Below are positions 1 through 5,025 of a stretch of DNA of 5,971 nucleotides, one piece after another. Source of the DNA: Planktothrix sp. UBA8402 (GTDB taxonomy: Bacteria > Cyanobacteriota > Cyanobacteriia > Cyanobacteriales > Microcoleaceae). Each line of letters opens with the position of its first letter. The stretch's first letter is position 1. The notes under the pieces are model-generated. The model was not told where the DNA came from. It was given only the letters and a program-made list of their open reading frames with translations, and searched no databases. Location: the NCBI GenBank assembly GCA_003456035.1, contig DMPJ01000046.1, forward strand, positions 16,514-22,484, read 5' to 3'. The position numbers were made by a program, and so were the translations under genes.

Positions 1-63
1 GGTTAGGGGGGATCATCTGTAGCAGTTATAATTAGATTTCATATCAAATCAACATTGTCGGGT

Positions 64-1140
64 TTATTTGCCCTTATTGGGGTTTTTAGCCTGTTCTAAG
101 GCGATTTCTTTCACCGCTTGGAACGAACTAACATTAGAAGATCCTTCTATAGCTTTTACCGCTAAATCTTGAACCTGTTTTAATCCAGAATCCAATTGTT
201 TTGATAAAGTTTGTAGACGAGTATCTTGACTTTGGATTGTATCCATTAAAGACTTAACTCGCAACTCGTAATATTGTTTCTGACCCTCAACTTCTTTGGC
301 TAATAAATCCGCTTTAATTTTCGCTTGATAATTACCAATATTGCGTCCTAAATCTTTTCCACGTTTAATATTTTCTTCCAATTTTTGAGGAAATTCTTCC
401 ACTTTAGCTTTAACTTCTGCATAAATTTTTTCCCGTTCAGCAATGGTTTTTTCCCGTCCTGTCCATTGTTTGTCCTGTTCTTCCTGCAAATCTTCAAGCT
501 GTTTATACAGAGTTTTCTTGGTTTGTGAATAGGTATCGCTATCAAGATCTCGTTGTAGTTTCAAACTATAATCATAAGTTTCTTGATCCCGTGATCGAGA
601 TTTTTTATAAGTTTCATTGCGTTCTTTAACAGTCCGTTGATTTTCTTCCTGTTCTTTTTGCCATGCTTTTTGCTGTTCTTGGATTTCCTGTTCTAAGGTT
701 TCTCGTCGTAGACGTAATTCCTGATCAAAGGTTTGAGCAGCATCTTCATAGCGTTGAATTAAAATCTCTAAAGTATCATCTTCAACGGTTTCTAAATCAT
801 GTAATTCCTCTAATTGTTGCAATTCATTAGTAACATTTTGGCGCAATTCTCCCAGTTTTATCGCTTCAGAAGTTAACTGTTCTGATAATTCATTAACCGC
901 ACTTCCAAACCCTGATTGTAATAGTAATAAATTATCAATCGTTTGCTGCATTTTGGGTTTTTGCACAACAGGTGTAGTTGTCATAGGTTTAATCTTTTCC
1001 TCACTAATAGGTTGAACTTCTTTCCGATTAGAACTAAGTTGTTTAATTTGCGTTTCCAACTCATTTTTTTCTTGAGTTAACTCTTGATAAGCTTCCAAGA
1101 GTTCCGCTTTAGTATTGCGATCGCTAACTTTTTTAGTCAT
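64..1140 (-). CDS. Long coiled-coil protein A, paralog of the neighbouring gene; function unknown
   Basis: This 358-aa protein is rich in Gln, Glu and Lys, with heptad-like stretches over most of residues 10-35 and 80-330, so it should form an extended coiled coil. No signal peptide, membrane segment or catalytic motif is visible. It aligns along its whole length with the gene at 1273-2274. Shared blocks include TK-x-ELL-x-AYQ near residues 10-19, LQ-x2-FGS-x3-EL at 74-85, W-x-KEQEE at 160-166, W-T-x-RE at 226-230, and a C-terminal block (residues 273-330) ending QDLAVKA. The start fits an AAGGA ribosome site 10 nt upstream. An inverted repeat lies just upstream, so it may be co-transcribed with its paralog. 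A structural or scaffold role is inference; general 'myosin-like' hits would mean little for such composition. Confidence 0.88.
   Translation of the reverse strand: MTKKVSDRNTKAELLEAYQELTQEKNELETQIKQLSSNRKEVQPISEEKIKPMTTTPVVQKPKMQQTIDNLLLLQSGFGSAVNELSEQLTSEAIKLGELRQNVTNELQQLEELHDLETVEDDTLEILIQRYEDAAQTFDQELRLRRETLEQEIQEQQKAWQKEQEENQRTVKERNETYKKSRSRDQETYDYSLKLQRDLDSDTYSQTKKTLYKQLEDLQEEQDKQWTGREKTIAEREKIYAEVKAKVEEFPQKLEENIKRGKDLGRNIGNYQAKIKADLLAKEVEGQKQYYELRVKSLMDTIQSQDTRLQTLSKQLDSGLKQVQDLAVKAIEGSSNVSSFQAVKEIALEQAKNPNKGK
1117..1124. repeat. HIP1 octamer (GCGATCGC)
   Basis: Highly iterated palindrome typical of many cyanobacterial genomes, here inside the N-terminal codons of coiled-coil gene A. 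It is useful mainly as a taxonomic marker. Confidence 0.85.
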
Positions 1141-1174
1141 AGTTGGTATTTCCTTTTTTTGTTTTCATTTGTAG

Positions 1175-1200
1175 GGTGCGGCCATCAAAGCGCACGCACC
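1175..1200. repeat. GGTGCG/CGCACC inverted repeat
   Basis: Arms GGTGCG (1175-1180) and CGCACC (1195-1200) flank a 14-nt loop upstream of coiled-coil gene A. The GTAGGGTGCG...CGCACC layout resembles dispersed palindromic repeats that I recall from cyanobacterial intergenic DNA. Its right arm touches the start of the larger repeat at 1199-1270, so two palindromic elements fill most of this 132-bp gap. Confidence 0.5.
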
Positions 1201-1270
1201 TAATAAACCGGGTTTTTAAACAATAATTCCGGGTAAAATCCAGTTTGACTCAAAAACCCGGTTTATTAGG
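1199..1270. repeat. Perfect 19-bp inverted repeat, MITE/REP-like hairpin element
   Basis: The left arm (1199-1217) is the exact reverse complement of the right arm (1252-1270), with a 34-nt loop. Each arm also contains its own near-palindrome, AAACC-S-GGTTT. The right arm ends 2 bp from the stop codon of the coiled-coil gene at 1273-2274. On the minus-strand transcript it would form a strong intercistronic hairpin between the two paralogs, but no T-tract follows it, so a classical intrinsic terminator is unlikely. A mobile palindromic repeat that also stabilises or attenuates the mRNA fits better. A partial look-alike (GGTTTATTA with a similar flank) lies at 2563-2580. Confidence 0.75.
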
Positions 1271-1272
1271 GT

Positions 1273-2274
1273 TTATTTATTCCCACTATTAGAACTCGTC
1301 GAACTAGAAAAAGCCCGCATTGCCAGGTCTTGAGATTGTTTTAATGTTTCTTGTAACTGAGTTGAAATTTGAGTAATTTGTTCATTTTGCCGTTGAATTG
1401 TTTGCTCCAAAGATAGAACTTGTAACTCATAACCCTGTTTCGTAGATTCCCATTCTTTATTAAATAAATCCGATTTAACCTTCGCTTCCCTTGTCGCTTC
1501 TTGAATAGCTTCTTCCTTAGCATGATCATAAGCTTGTTTCAGTTCTTCTTCATATCCAGTAACTTGCTGTTGATATCTCTCCATCTCAGCTTGATTTGCC
1601 ATCAGAACTTGTTCCCTTTCTGTCCAATTTTTATCTTTTTGTTGGTTTAATTCTAATAACTCCCGTTCTAACTTCCGTCTGACATCTTCATATTCATCGG
1701 TTTCAATTCTTCGAGTTCGTTCTAACTCATAATTATAATCTGCTTCCCCTTGTTCCCGACAACGATTTAAACGTTCGGTTTCCTCCTGAATAGTTGTATC
1801 AAACTCCTCCTGTTCTTTTTCCCAAATTTTGCGTTTGATTCTGATATCTTTTCCTAAAACTTCTTGACTCAGGGTAGCATTATGTTCTAATAAACTTAAT
1901 TTTTCCTGATGTTCTTGGGTTAAAATATGCAAAGAATCAGCGACAATCCGAATTTTATGAATTTCCTTAAAATGCTGATTTTCAACTTCAATTCCTCGCT
2001 TTAATTCCTCTAACTTTGTTGATTCTGTTCGTAATTTTTCCGTTAACTCTGTGATAATAGAACCAAAATCTAGTTGTAAATCCGCTAAACCTTTAACAAT
2101 ACTATCGACGGTATAAGTCGCCGCCGTTTCTAAAATTTGTTTGCCTTTTTCTTTCTCCGCTTCCTGTTCCTTGGTGGCAACTTTAGATTCAATTCGTTTT
2201 TGTTCGGCTAAAATTTGTTGAAAAGCGGCTAAAAGTTGAGTTTTACTACTAGGGACAAAAGGGGAATGAGTCAT
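1273..2274 (-). CDS. Long coiled-coil protein B, paralog of protein A; function unknown
   Basis: This is a 333-aa Glu/Gln/Lys-rich protein from the ATG at 2274. That start is preferred over the ATG at 2289 because GGAG lies 9 nt before it, while the upstream ATG has no ribosome site. The preferred N-terminus also matches protein A (MT then TK/KT-x-xLL-x-A-F/Y-Q). Conserved blocks are LQ-x2-FGS-x3-EL at 66-77, W-EKEQEE at 151-157, W-T-ER-E at 217-221, and a C-terminal block (265-322) with YEL-x-V-x-SL, TIQ-x-Q and LKQ-x-QDLA. A Ser/Asn-rich tail (323-333) replaces the longer tail of protein A. No signal peptide, membrane segment or enzyme motif is visible. Two co-encoded paralogous coiled coils could pair as heterodimers or a mixed filament; that is inference. 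Confidence 0.87.
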   Translation of the reverse strand: MTHSPFVPSSKTQLLAAFQQILAEQKRIESKVATKEQEAEKEKGKQILETAATYTVDSIVKGLADLQLDFGSIITELTEKLRTESTKLEELKRGIEVENQHFKEIHKIRIVADSLHILTQEHQEKLSLLEHNATLSQEVLGKDIRIKRKIWEKEQEEFDTTIQEETERLNRCREQGEADYNYELERTRRIETDEYEDVRRKLERELLELNQQKDKNWTEREQVLMANQAEMERYQQQVTGYEEELKQAYDHAKEEAIQEATREAKVKSDLFNKEWESTKQGYELQVLSLEQTIQRQNEQITQISTQLQETLKQSQDLAMRAFSSSTSSNSGNK

Positions 2275-2350
2275 AACTATTTTCTCCATTTACCAAAGAA
2301 GGTTAATTTTTTTTTCGCAGTTGAGTGACAATATCTTGATATTTTTCAGA

Positions 2351-2560
2351 TCAGTCTGAATCAGGATTTGTCGGATTTTTAGCGATCGCTTGCAGAATCT
2401 TTTGACAATTATAACAACGATTTACTTCCCAACAATAGCAATTTTTAACCAAATTTAACAATAAACTTTGCAGTTGTTGATTCTGGTCTAACAACGCCTG
2501 ATAATTTCGTTGTACCGATTGAATTACTAGGAATAAATGCTTAAAATCCTCAGATAATGA
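2351..2560 (-). pseudogene. Cys-rich open remnant without a normal start codon
   Basis: Reading on the minus strand from 2560 to a TGA at 2351-2353 gives 69 codons with protein-like composition. A Gln/Leu-rich helical part comes first (residues 11-39), then a C-x-C-x5-C-x2-C cluster at residues 41-52, then a short Asn/Pro/Asp tail. The frame has no ATG or GTG. The only ordinary start is a TTG at 2494, which would give 47 aa but lacks a ribosome site. The frame closes upstream with TGA at 2561-2563, next to the repeat-like stretch at 2563-2580, suggesting the 5' end was lost or displaced. It sits in line with its minus-strand neighbours and occupies most of the 375-bp gap before the coiled-coil genes. 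The four cysteines could bind zinc. It may be a decayed gene or a small functional one with a rare start. Confidence 0.45.
2382..2389. repeat. HIP1 octamer (GCGATCGC)
   Basis: Second HIP1 copy, lying inside the Cys-rich open remnant. In many cyanobacteria HIP1 occurs inside coding DNA, which mildly supports a coding origin for that remnant. Confidence 0.85.
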
Positions 2561-2577
2561 TCAAAACAGGTTTATTA

Positions 2578-2616
2578 AGGGCGGGAAAATCCCCCAAATT
2601 GATATTAACCCGCCCT
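2578..2616 (-). terminator. GC-rich hairpin after the 231-aa gene, possible terminator
   Basis: AGGGCGGG (2578-2585) and CCCGCCCT (2609-2616) form a perfect 8-bp stem with a 23-nt loop. It sits 33 bp beyond the stop codon of the 231-aa gene in its direction of transcription. On that strand the stem is followed by TTAATAAA, a weak run rather than a true T-tract, so termination may be partial. It could instead be a mobile palindrome or an mRNA 3'-end stabiliser. Confidence 0.45.
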
Positions 2617-2649
2617 CACCTAATATTAAGGGAAATCACCCTAAAATAT

Positions 2650-3345
2650 TTACACAGAAACTTGATCTAAAGCCGGAGGTAATGCAATATCTTGGCTCGA
2701 ATTTAAGATCAATTCAGAATGTTCTTCCCCCTTAGCATAAGCCGCCATTAAACAGGCAATTTCATGGGGGGGTAAATTATCTAAACAGACCATTTTTCGA
2801 GTTCCTTCTAAATCAATCATCCGCGATAAATTACTCGGATCAGATAAAACAGCCGCCGCTTGTTCCACAATAGACCAATCCGTGCGTTCCTGCCAAGACC
2901 ATTTTAAACTATAATAATTAATCGGTTTTACCACCCCATTATCATCGGGTTTTTGCCCGGAATGTTTAGTAAATTCAGGAACAAAAATTCCCGTTGCAGG
3001 TTCCACACCTCGCGCTTGAACTGAAGCCACTAAACGGTTGAAATCACTCAATCCCCGGGATTTCAAATAAGTCACCATCACCACACCTTTCGGCAGTTCT
3101 CCTGATTCAGCTACGAACCAAATTTGCCCCCATAAAGTGTGTTCTGTTTGTCCTAAACTGCCAAAAAATTTGCTAAATTTTAAGATAGTCATAGAACATT
3201 TAGAAGCATAATCCGTGTCCCCAATTGTCCACTGTCCCGCTTGACAATTATTGCGAACAGCAATCGGAATTTCGGGAACTAATAAAGCTTCTTTGGGTTT
3301 AGCACCAAAGACGGTAAAAGTCGCTCTTTCTAATGTTTTAGTCAT
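2650..3345 (-). CDS. 231-aa protein of unknown function (cyanobacterial-type accessory gene)
   Basis: The start at 3345 (MTKTLERATF) has AAGGA 7 nt upstream and is preferred to an ATG at 3393, which would add 16 residues covering that ribosome site. The protein looks soluble, with no signal peptide or clear membrane helix. Visible features are a beta-rich, Trp-containing centre (LWGQIWFVAESGELPKGVV at residues 71-89), a GLSDFNRLV helix (98-106), SLKWSWQERTDW at 146-157, and a helical C-terminus with LPPHEIACLMAAYA (191-204). I have a weak memory of cyanobacterial proteins carrying a DUF domain with this kind of centre but cannot name it safely, and I see no catalytic motif. It lies 109 bp downstream of the 86-aa gene on the same strand, in front of the coiled-coil genes. 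Co-expression with them is inferred from layout only. Confidence 0.85.
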   Translation of the reverse strand: MTKTLERATFTVFGAKPKEALLVPEIPIAVRNNCQAGQWTIGDTDYASKCSMTILKFSKFFGSLGQTEHTLWGQIWFVAESGELPKGVVMVTYLKSRGLSDFNRLVASVQARGVEPATGIFVPEFTKHSGQKPDDNGVVKPINYYSLKWSWQERTDWSIVEQAAAVLSDPSNLSRMIDLEGTRKMVCLDNLPPHEIACLMAAYAKGEEHSELILNSSQDIALPPALDQVSV

Positions 3346-3359
3346 TTTATTTTCCTTGA

Positions 3360-3375
3360 TTTTATGAAATTTCAA
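3360..3375 (-). promoter_or_regulatory. Degenerate third copy of the palindromic operator
   Basis: Read on the minus strand this is TTGAAATTTCATAAAA. It matches the palindrome at 3989-4004 in 13 of 16 positions but keeps only the left half-site intact. It lies just before the ribosome site (AAGGA at 3353-3357) of the 231-aa gene. In AT-rich DNA such a match could be chance, so this is a weak candidate. Confidence 0.2.
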
Positions 3376-3454
3376 CACAAATTTTCCCAACAAGAGCGAG
3401 TCGATAGGTATTTTAATTTCCTCGCCCGGTGTTTTGTTTTAATTCAGAAATGTT

Positions 3455-3715
3455 CTATTGAATTAAATGGGATTTTTTCTCTGGTTCAGGATAAATGTAC
3501 AATGCCTCTTGTTGAGCTTTGAGAATGCGTAAAGCCGCTAACAAATGCTCTAACAAATGGGTATGGGCGGTGGTAAAATGAATACTAAATCCTTCTCCAT
3601 CCCTGGCATAACCAGGACAGACTAACGATACTGAACCTTGTTCTTCATGGGTGGCAATATAAAGCCAATCATTGTCTTCTAATTTGTAGTGAGTATCTGT
3701 CCAAGTTCTGAGCAT
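3455..3715 (-). CDS. 86-aa protein of unknown function
   Basis: The start at 3715 (MLRTWTDTHY) is chosen because GAGGAGG lies 8 nt upstream. The in-frame ATG at 3754 would place that ribosome site inside the gene. The small acidic, soluble protein has a Trp/Tyr-rich N-terminus (residues 5-20), a probable beta segment SVSLVCPGYARDGEGFSIHF (28-47), a His-rich stretch HTHLLEH (51-57) leading into a helix to about residue 71, and a YIYPEPEKK tail. The stop is TAG. I do not recognise a family. It is the first minus-strand gene leaving the divergent control region, so it should be the first product made if the XRE/peptidase pair controls this side. It is followed after 109 bp by the 231-aa gene. 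The strong ribosome site and protein-like composition support a real gene. Confidence 0.78.
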   Translation of the reverse strand: MLRTWTDTHYKLEDNDWLYIATHEEQGSVSLVCPGYARDGEGFSIHFTTAHTHLLEHLLAALRILKAQQEALYIYPEPEKKSHLIQ

Positions 3716-3851
3716 GGCATTTTCCTCCTCTATAGATTTTGGGTTATTTACCAAAACCTTAATCCCAGATTTATTGGGTCAGTACACCAAATTTAGACAG
3801 TTAATCGGTGTCAAAATCCACCAGAAAAACCCTGTCTGTGGTATTAATATA

Positions 3852-3867
3852 TTGAACTTTTGTTCAA
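3852..3867. promoter_or_regulatory. Operator candidate O1 (16-bp perfect palindrome)
   Basis: TTGAACTTTTGTTCAA has perfect 6-bp arms around a TTTT core. It contains the -35 (TTGAAC) of a rightward promoter candidate and lies right at the expected start point of the leftward one. Its design matches O2 at 3989-4004, so it is probably bound by the XRE protein encoded next door. Its GAAC-N4-GTTC core also resembles LexA boxes of the Gram-positive type, but O2 lacks that core, which favours XRE. Confidence 0.65.
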
Positions 3868-3880
3868 CTCCCCCTATCTT
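3852..3880 (+). promoter_or_regulatory. Rightward promoter candidate P1
   Basis: TTGAAC (3852-3857), a 17-nt spacer and TATCTT (3875-3880). The -35 is the left arm of palindrome O1. Initiation near 3887 would give a leader of about 150 nt before the XRE start codon. The -10 is a poor match, so P2, nearer the gene, may be the main promoter. Confidence 0.4.
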
Positions 3881-3904
3881 AGTCAATGTTGATGTAATCG
3901 TCAA
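3876..3904 (-). promoter_or_regulatory. Leftward promoter candidate for the minus-strand gene set
   Basis: On the minus strand: TTGACG (3899-3904), an exact 17-nt spacer, and TAAGAT (3876-3881). The -10 overlaps that of rightward candidate P1, so the two polymerases would exclude each other. Initiation near 3869 puts operator O1 immediately downstream of the start point, a classical repression position. The leader to the 86-aa gene would be about 155 nt. Confidence 0.5.
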
Positions 3905-3955
3905 GTACCGGGGAGAAAATTTTTTTGATCCCAATTTCCCCATCTCTACACCCTT

Positions 3956-3967
3956 CCTACCCGTAGG
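3956..3967. promoter_or_regulatory. Short palindrome CCTAC-CC-GTAGG
   Basis: Perfect 5-bp arms with a 2-nt centre, lying between the two rightward promoter candidates. The centre is too short for a good RNA hairpin, so if functional it would be a protein site. No second copy is seen in the window, so it may be chance. Confidence 0.25.
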
Positions 3968-3988
3968 CAGTAGACTGGTTGTAGTGGG

Positions 3989-4004
3989 TTGAAATTTTAT
4001 TCAA
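3989..4004. promoter_or_regulatory. Operator candidate O2 (16-bp perfect palindrome)
   Basis: TTGAAATTTTATTCAA is a perfect palindrome apart from its TTTT core, and matches O1 in 14 of 16 positions (TTGAA-N-TTTT-N-TTCAA). It lies 35 bp before the XRE start codon and overlaps the -35 of promoter candidate P2, so binding here would give autorepression. O1 and O2 centres are 137 bp apart, close to 13 helical turns. Confidence 0.65.
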
Positions 4005-4018
4005 ACGGTGCGTATTAT
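3989..4018 (+). promoter_or_regulatory. Rightward promoter candidate P2 for the XRE gene
   Basis: TTGAAA (3989-3994), an 18-nt spacer and TATTAT (4013-4018) make a good sigma-70-type match. Initiation near 4025 would leave a very short leader running straight into the AGGAGG ribosome site at 4026-4031. The -35 is the left half of palindrome O2. Confidence 0.5.
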
Positions 4019-4039
4019 CGGAATCAGGAGGAATGTACT

Positions 4040-4378
4040 GTGGAACAGACCTTTGGAAAGCTAATTCGTCAGGCGCGTAAAGAGAAATTCTACTCACAGC
4101 GCCAGTTAGCGGCGTTGCTGGAAGTGGATTTCACCTATTTATCCAAGCTAGAAAATGACCGCGCCGACTACTCTCCTAAAGAAGATGTAATTCGGGGTTT
4201 AGCAAGAAATTTAGGTTTGGATGAGGAGGAATTAATCTTTTTAGCCGGGCGAATACCTCAGCATTATGAGAAATTTCTCAAAGAAAATAATAAGAGCATG
4301 ACGGCCCTATTCCGCCGGATGCAAGAAAATCCGAACTTTGCCCAGCAAATTTTTGAGGCTGCGCGGGAGGTTGAATAA
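4040..4378 (+). CDS. XRE-family HTH transcriptional repressor
   Basis: This is a 112-aa protein with an N-terminal Cro/C1-type helix-turn-helix. The core is SQRQLAALLEVDFTYLSKLE (residues 19-38), followed by a helical region with LARNLGLDEEELIFLAG (54-70). The GTG start at 4040 is chosen for the AGGAGG 8 nt upstream; a TTG start at 3989 is possible but would put palindrome O2 and this ribosome site inside the gene. The C-terminal tail (86-112) is helical and may serve oligomerisation or peptidase recognition. The stop codon directly abuts the GTG of the metallopeptidase gene, so the two are translationally linked. By analogy with ImmR, and with XRE regulators paired with COG2856 peptidases generally, it should repress from the nearby palindromes and be removed by its partner. 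The HTH call is firm; the targets are inferred. Confidence 0.93.
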   Translation: MEQTFGKLIRQARKEKFYSQRQLAALLEVDFTYLSKLENDRADYSPKEDVIRGLARNLGLDEEELIFLAGRIPQHYEKFLKENNKSMTALFRRMQENPNFAQQIFEAAREVE

Positions 4379-5014
4379 GTGAGTATCCTGAAACCCTATC
4401 GCTTTTATCGTCGAGAGTCGATTGAGCGTCGGGCAAATGAGATTTTGCGACGGATGCAAACCACGCCCAATTTTGCCCCGGAGTGGCCGTTTGAGGCTTC
4501 TTTGGTGGCAGATTTCCTCGATTTAGGAGTGGTTTGGGATTGCATTGAACCCGATGAACAGGGGGCGATCGCGGCTCGAATTTTGCCCACAGAAAGACTA
4601 AACGAAATTAACGAAGAAATTCAAGAAAAACCCAAGGGTTTTATTGAGTCTACTATTGCCCATGAAATCGGTCATTGGGTATTACATATTGATCATGATC
4701 AATTAGAGTCTGGAGGGTCAGAAACTTCGGACAATCTATTAGATGAACCCTTTGTTTGTCGAGCTACAATTGAAGATGCCCGTTTAGCATCAATTGAATG
4801 GCAAGCTCAATATTTTGCCAGTTGTTTATTAATGCCTCGCCCGATTTTAGAAGCCAAACGAGTCGGTCGAGATTTAACCAATTGGCAACACCTTTATACC
4901 ATTAAAGATGAGTTGGGGGTGAGTATTTCTAATTTAACCAATCGTTTACAAGAATTAGGTTGGATTTCTATTCCTAAAGGAGAACGCACGATTTACCCGG
5001 GAAAAGCTGCCTAA
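4379..5014 (+). CDS. ImmA/IrrE family zinc metallo-endopeptidase
   Basis: The 211-aa protein has the zincin motif HEIGH at residues 95-99 (H95 and H99 zinc ligands, E96 catalytic) and the downstream family signature EWQAQYFASCLLMP (140-153), where E140 is the likely third ligand. A VSISNLTNRLQELGWI segment (181-196) fits the usual C-terminal helices. The GTG start begins immediately after the TAA of the XRE gene, with GGGAGG 8 nt upstream inside that gene. Known relatives include ImmA of ICEBs1, which cleaves the repressor ImmR, and IrrE/PprI of Deinococcus, which cleaves DdrO after DNA damage. The likely substrate here is the adjacent XRE protein. No sensor domain is visible beyond the N-terminal 85 residues. 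Residues 24-40 resemble the tail of the XRE protein. Confidence 0.93.
   Translation: MSILKPYRFYRRESIERRANEILRRMQTTPNFAPEWPFEASLVADFLDLGVVWDCIEPDEQGAIAARILPTERLNEINEEIQEKPKGFIESTIAHEIGHWVLHIDHDQLESGGSETSDNLLDEPFVCRATIEDARLASIEWQAQYFASCLLMPRPILEAKRVGRDLTNWQHLYTIKDELGVSISNLTNRLQELGWISIPKGERTIYPGKAA
4565..4572. repeat. HIP1 octamer (GCGATCGC)
   Basis: Third HIP1 copy, within the metallopeptidase gene. It suggests this gene has long resided in cyanobacterial DNA rather than arriving recently from outside. Confidence 0.85.
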
Positions 5015-5025
5015 AATTTTGTTTC

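Larger units (their letters stand above)
3716..4039. promoter_or_regulatory. Divergent control region between the unknown gene set and the XRE/peptidase pair
   Basis: This 324-bp stretch separates the minus-strand 86-aa gene from the plus-strand XRE gene. It holds one leftward and two rightward promoter candidates and two 16-bp palindromes of the same design, all listed separately. It also holds the two ribosome sites, the leftward one at 3724-3730 and the rightward one at 4026-4031. A GGGGA/TCCCC inverted repeat (3910-3941) could fold in a rightward leader. The left part (3731-3850) shows only short, weak inverted repeats. A plus-strand open frame runs across much of it but overlaps the regulatory sites and looks non-coding. 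Confidence 0.7.

Noticed and set aside
1..63. Possible terminator or gene end at the left edge
   Set aside because: No convincing hairpin or coding frame is visible in this short stretch beyond the stop codon of coiled-coil gene A.
348..545. Second minus-strand frame inside coiled-coil gene A
   Set aside because: Lys/Asn-rich shadow of the long coiled-coil frame with no start signal of its own.
1341..1529. Second minus-strand frame inside coiled-coil gene B
   Set aside because: Shadow frame within a well-supported gene that has a conserved paralog.
3396..3425. GCGAG/CTCGC inverted repeat between the 86-aa and 231-aa genes
   Set aside because: Only 5-bp arms with a 20-nt loop and no T-tract in the transcribed direction; too weak to call a terminator.
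3852..3867. LexA/SOS box reading of palindrome O1
   Set aside because: The GAAC-N4-GTTC core fits Gram-positive LexA boxes, but sister palindrome O2 lacks it while sharing the wider TTGAA-N6-TTCAA pattern, so the adjacent XRE protein is the simpler binder. It is not excluded.
3714..3992. Plus-strand 92-codon open frame in the divergent control region
   Set aside because: It overlaps the start of the 86-aa gene, palindrome O1 and the promoter candidates, has no ribosome site, and its translation looks like AT-rich non-coding DNA.
4405..4590. Minus-strand frame opposite the metallopeptidase N-terminus
   Set aside because: Antisense shadow; the plus strand carries a clear family protein in this stretch.
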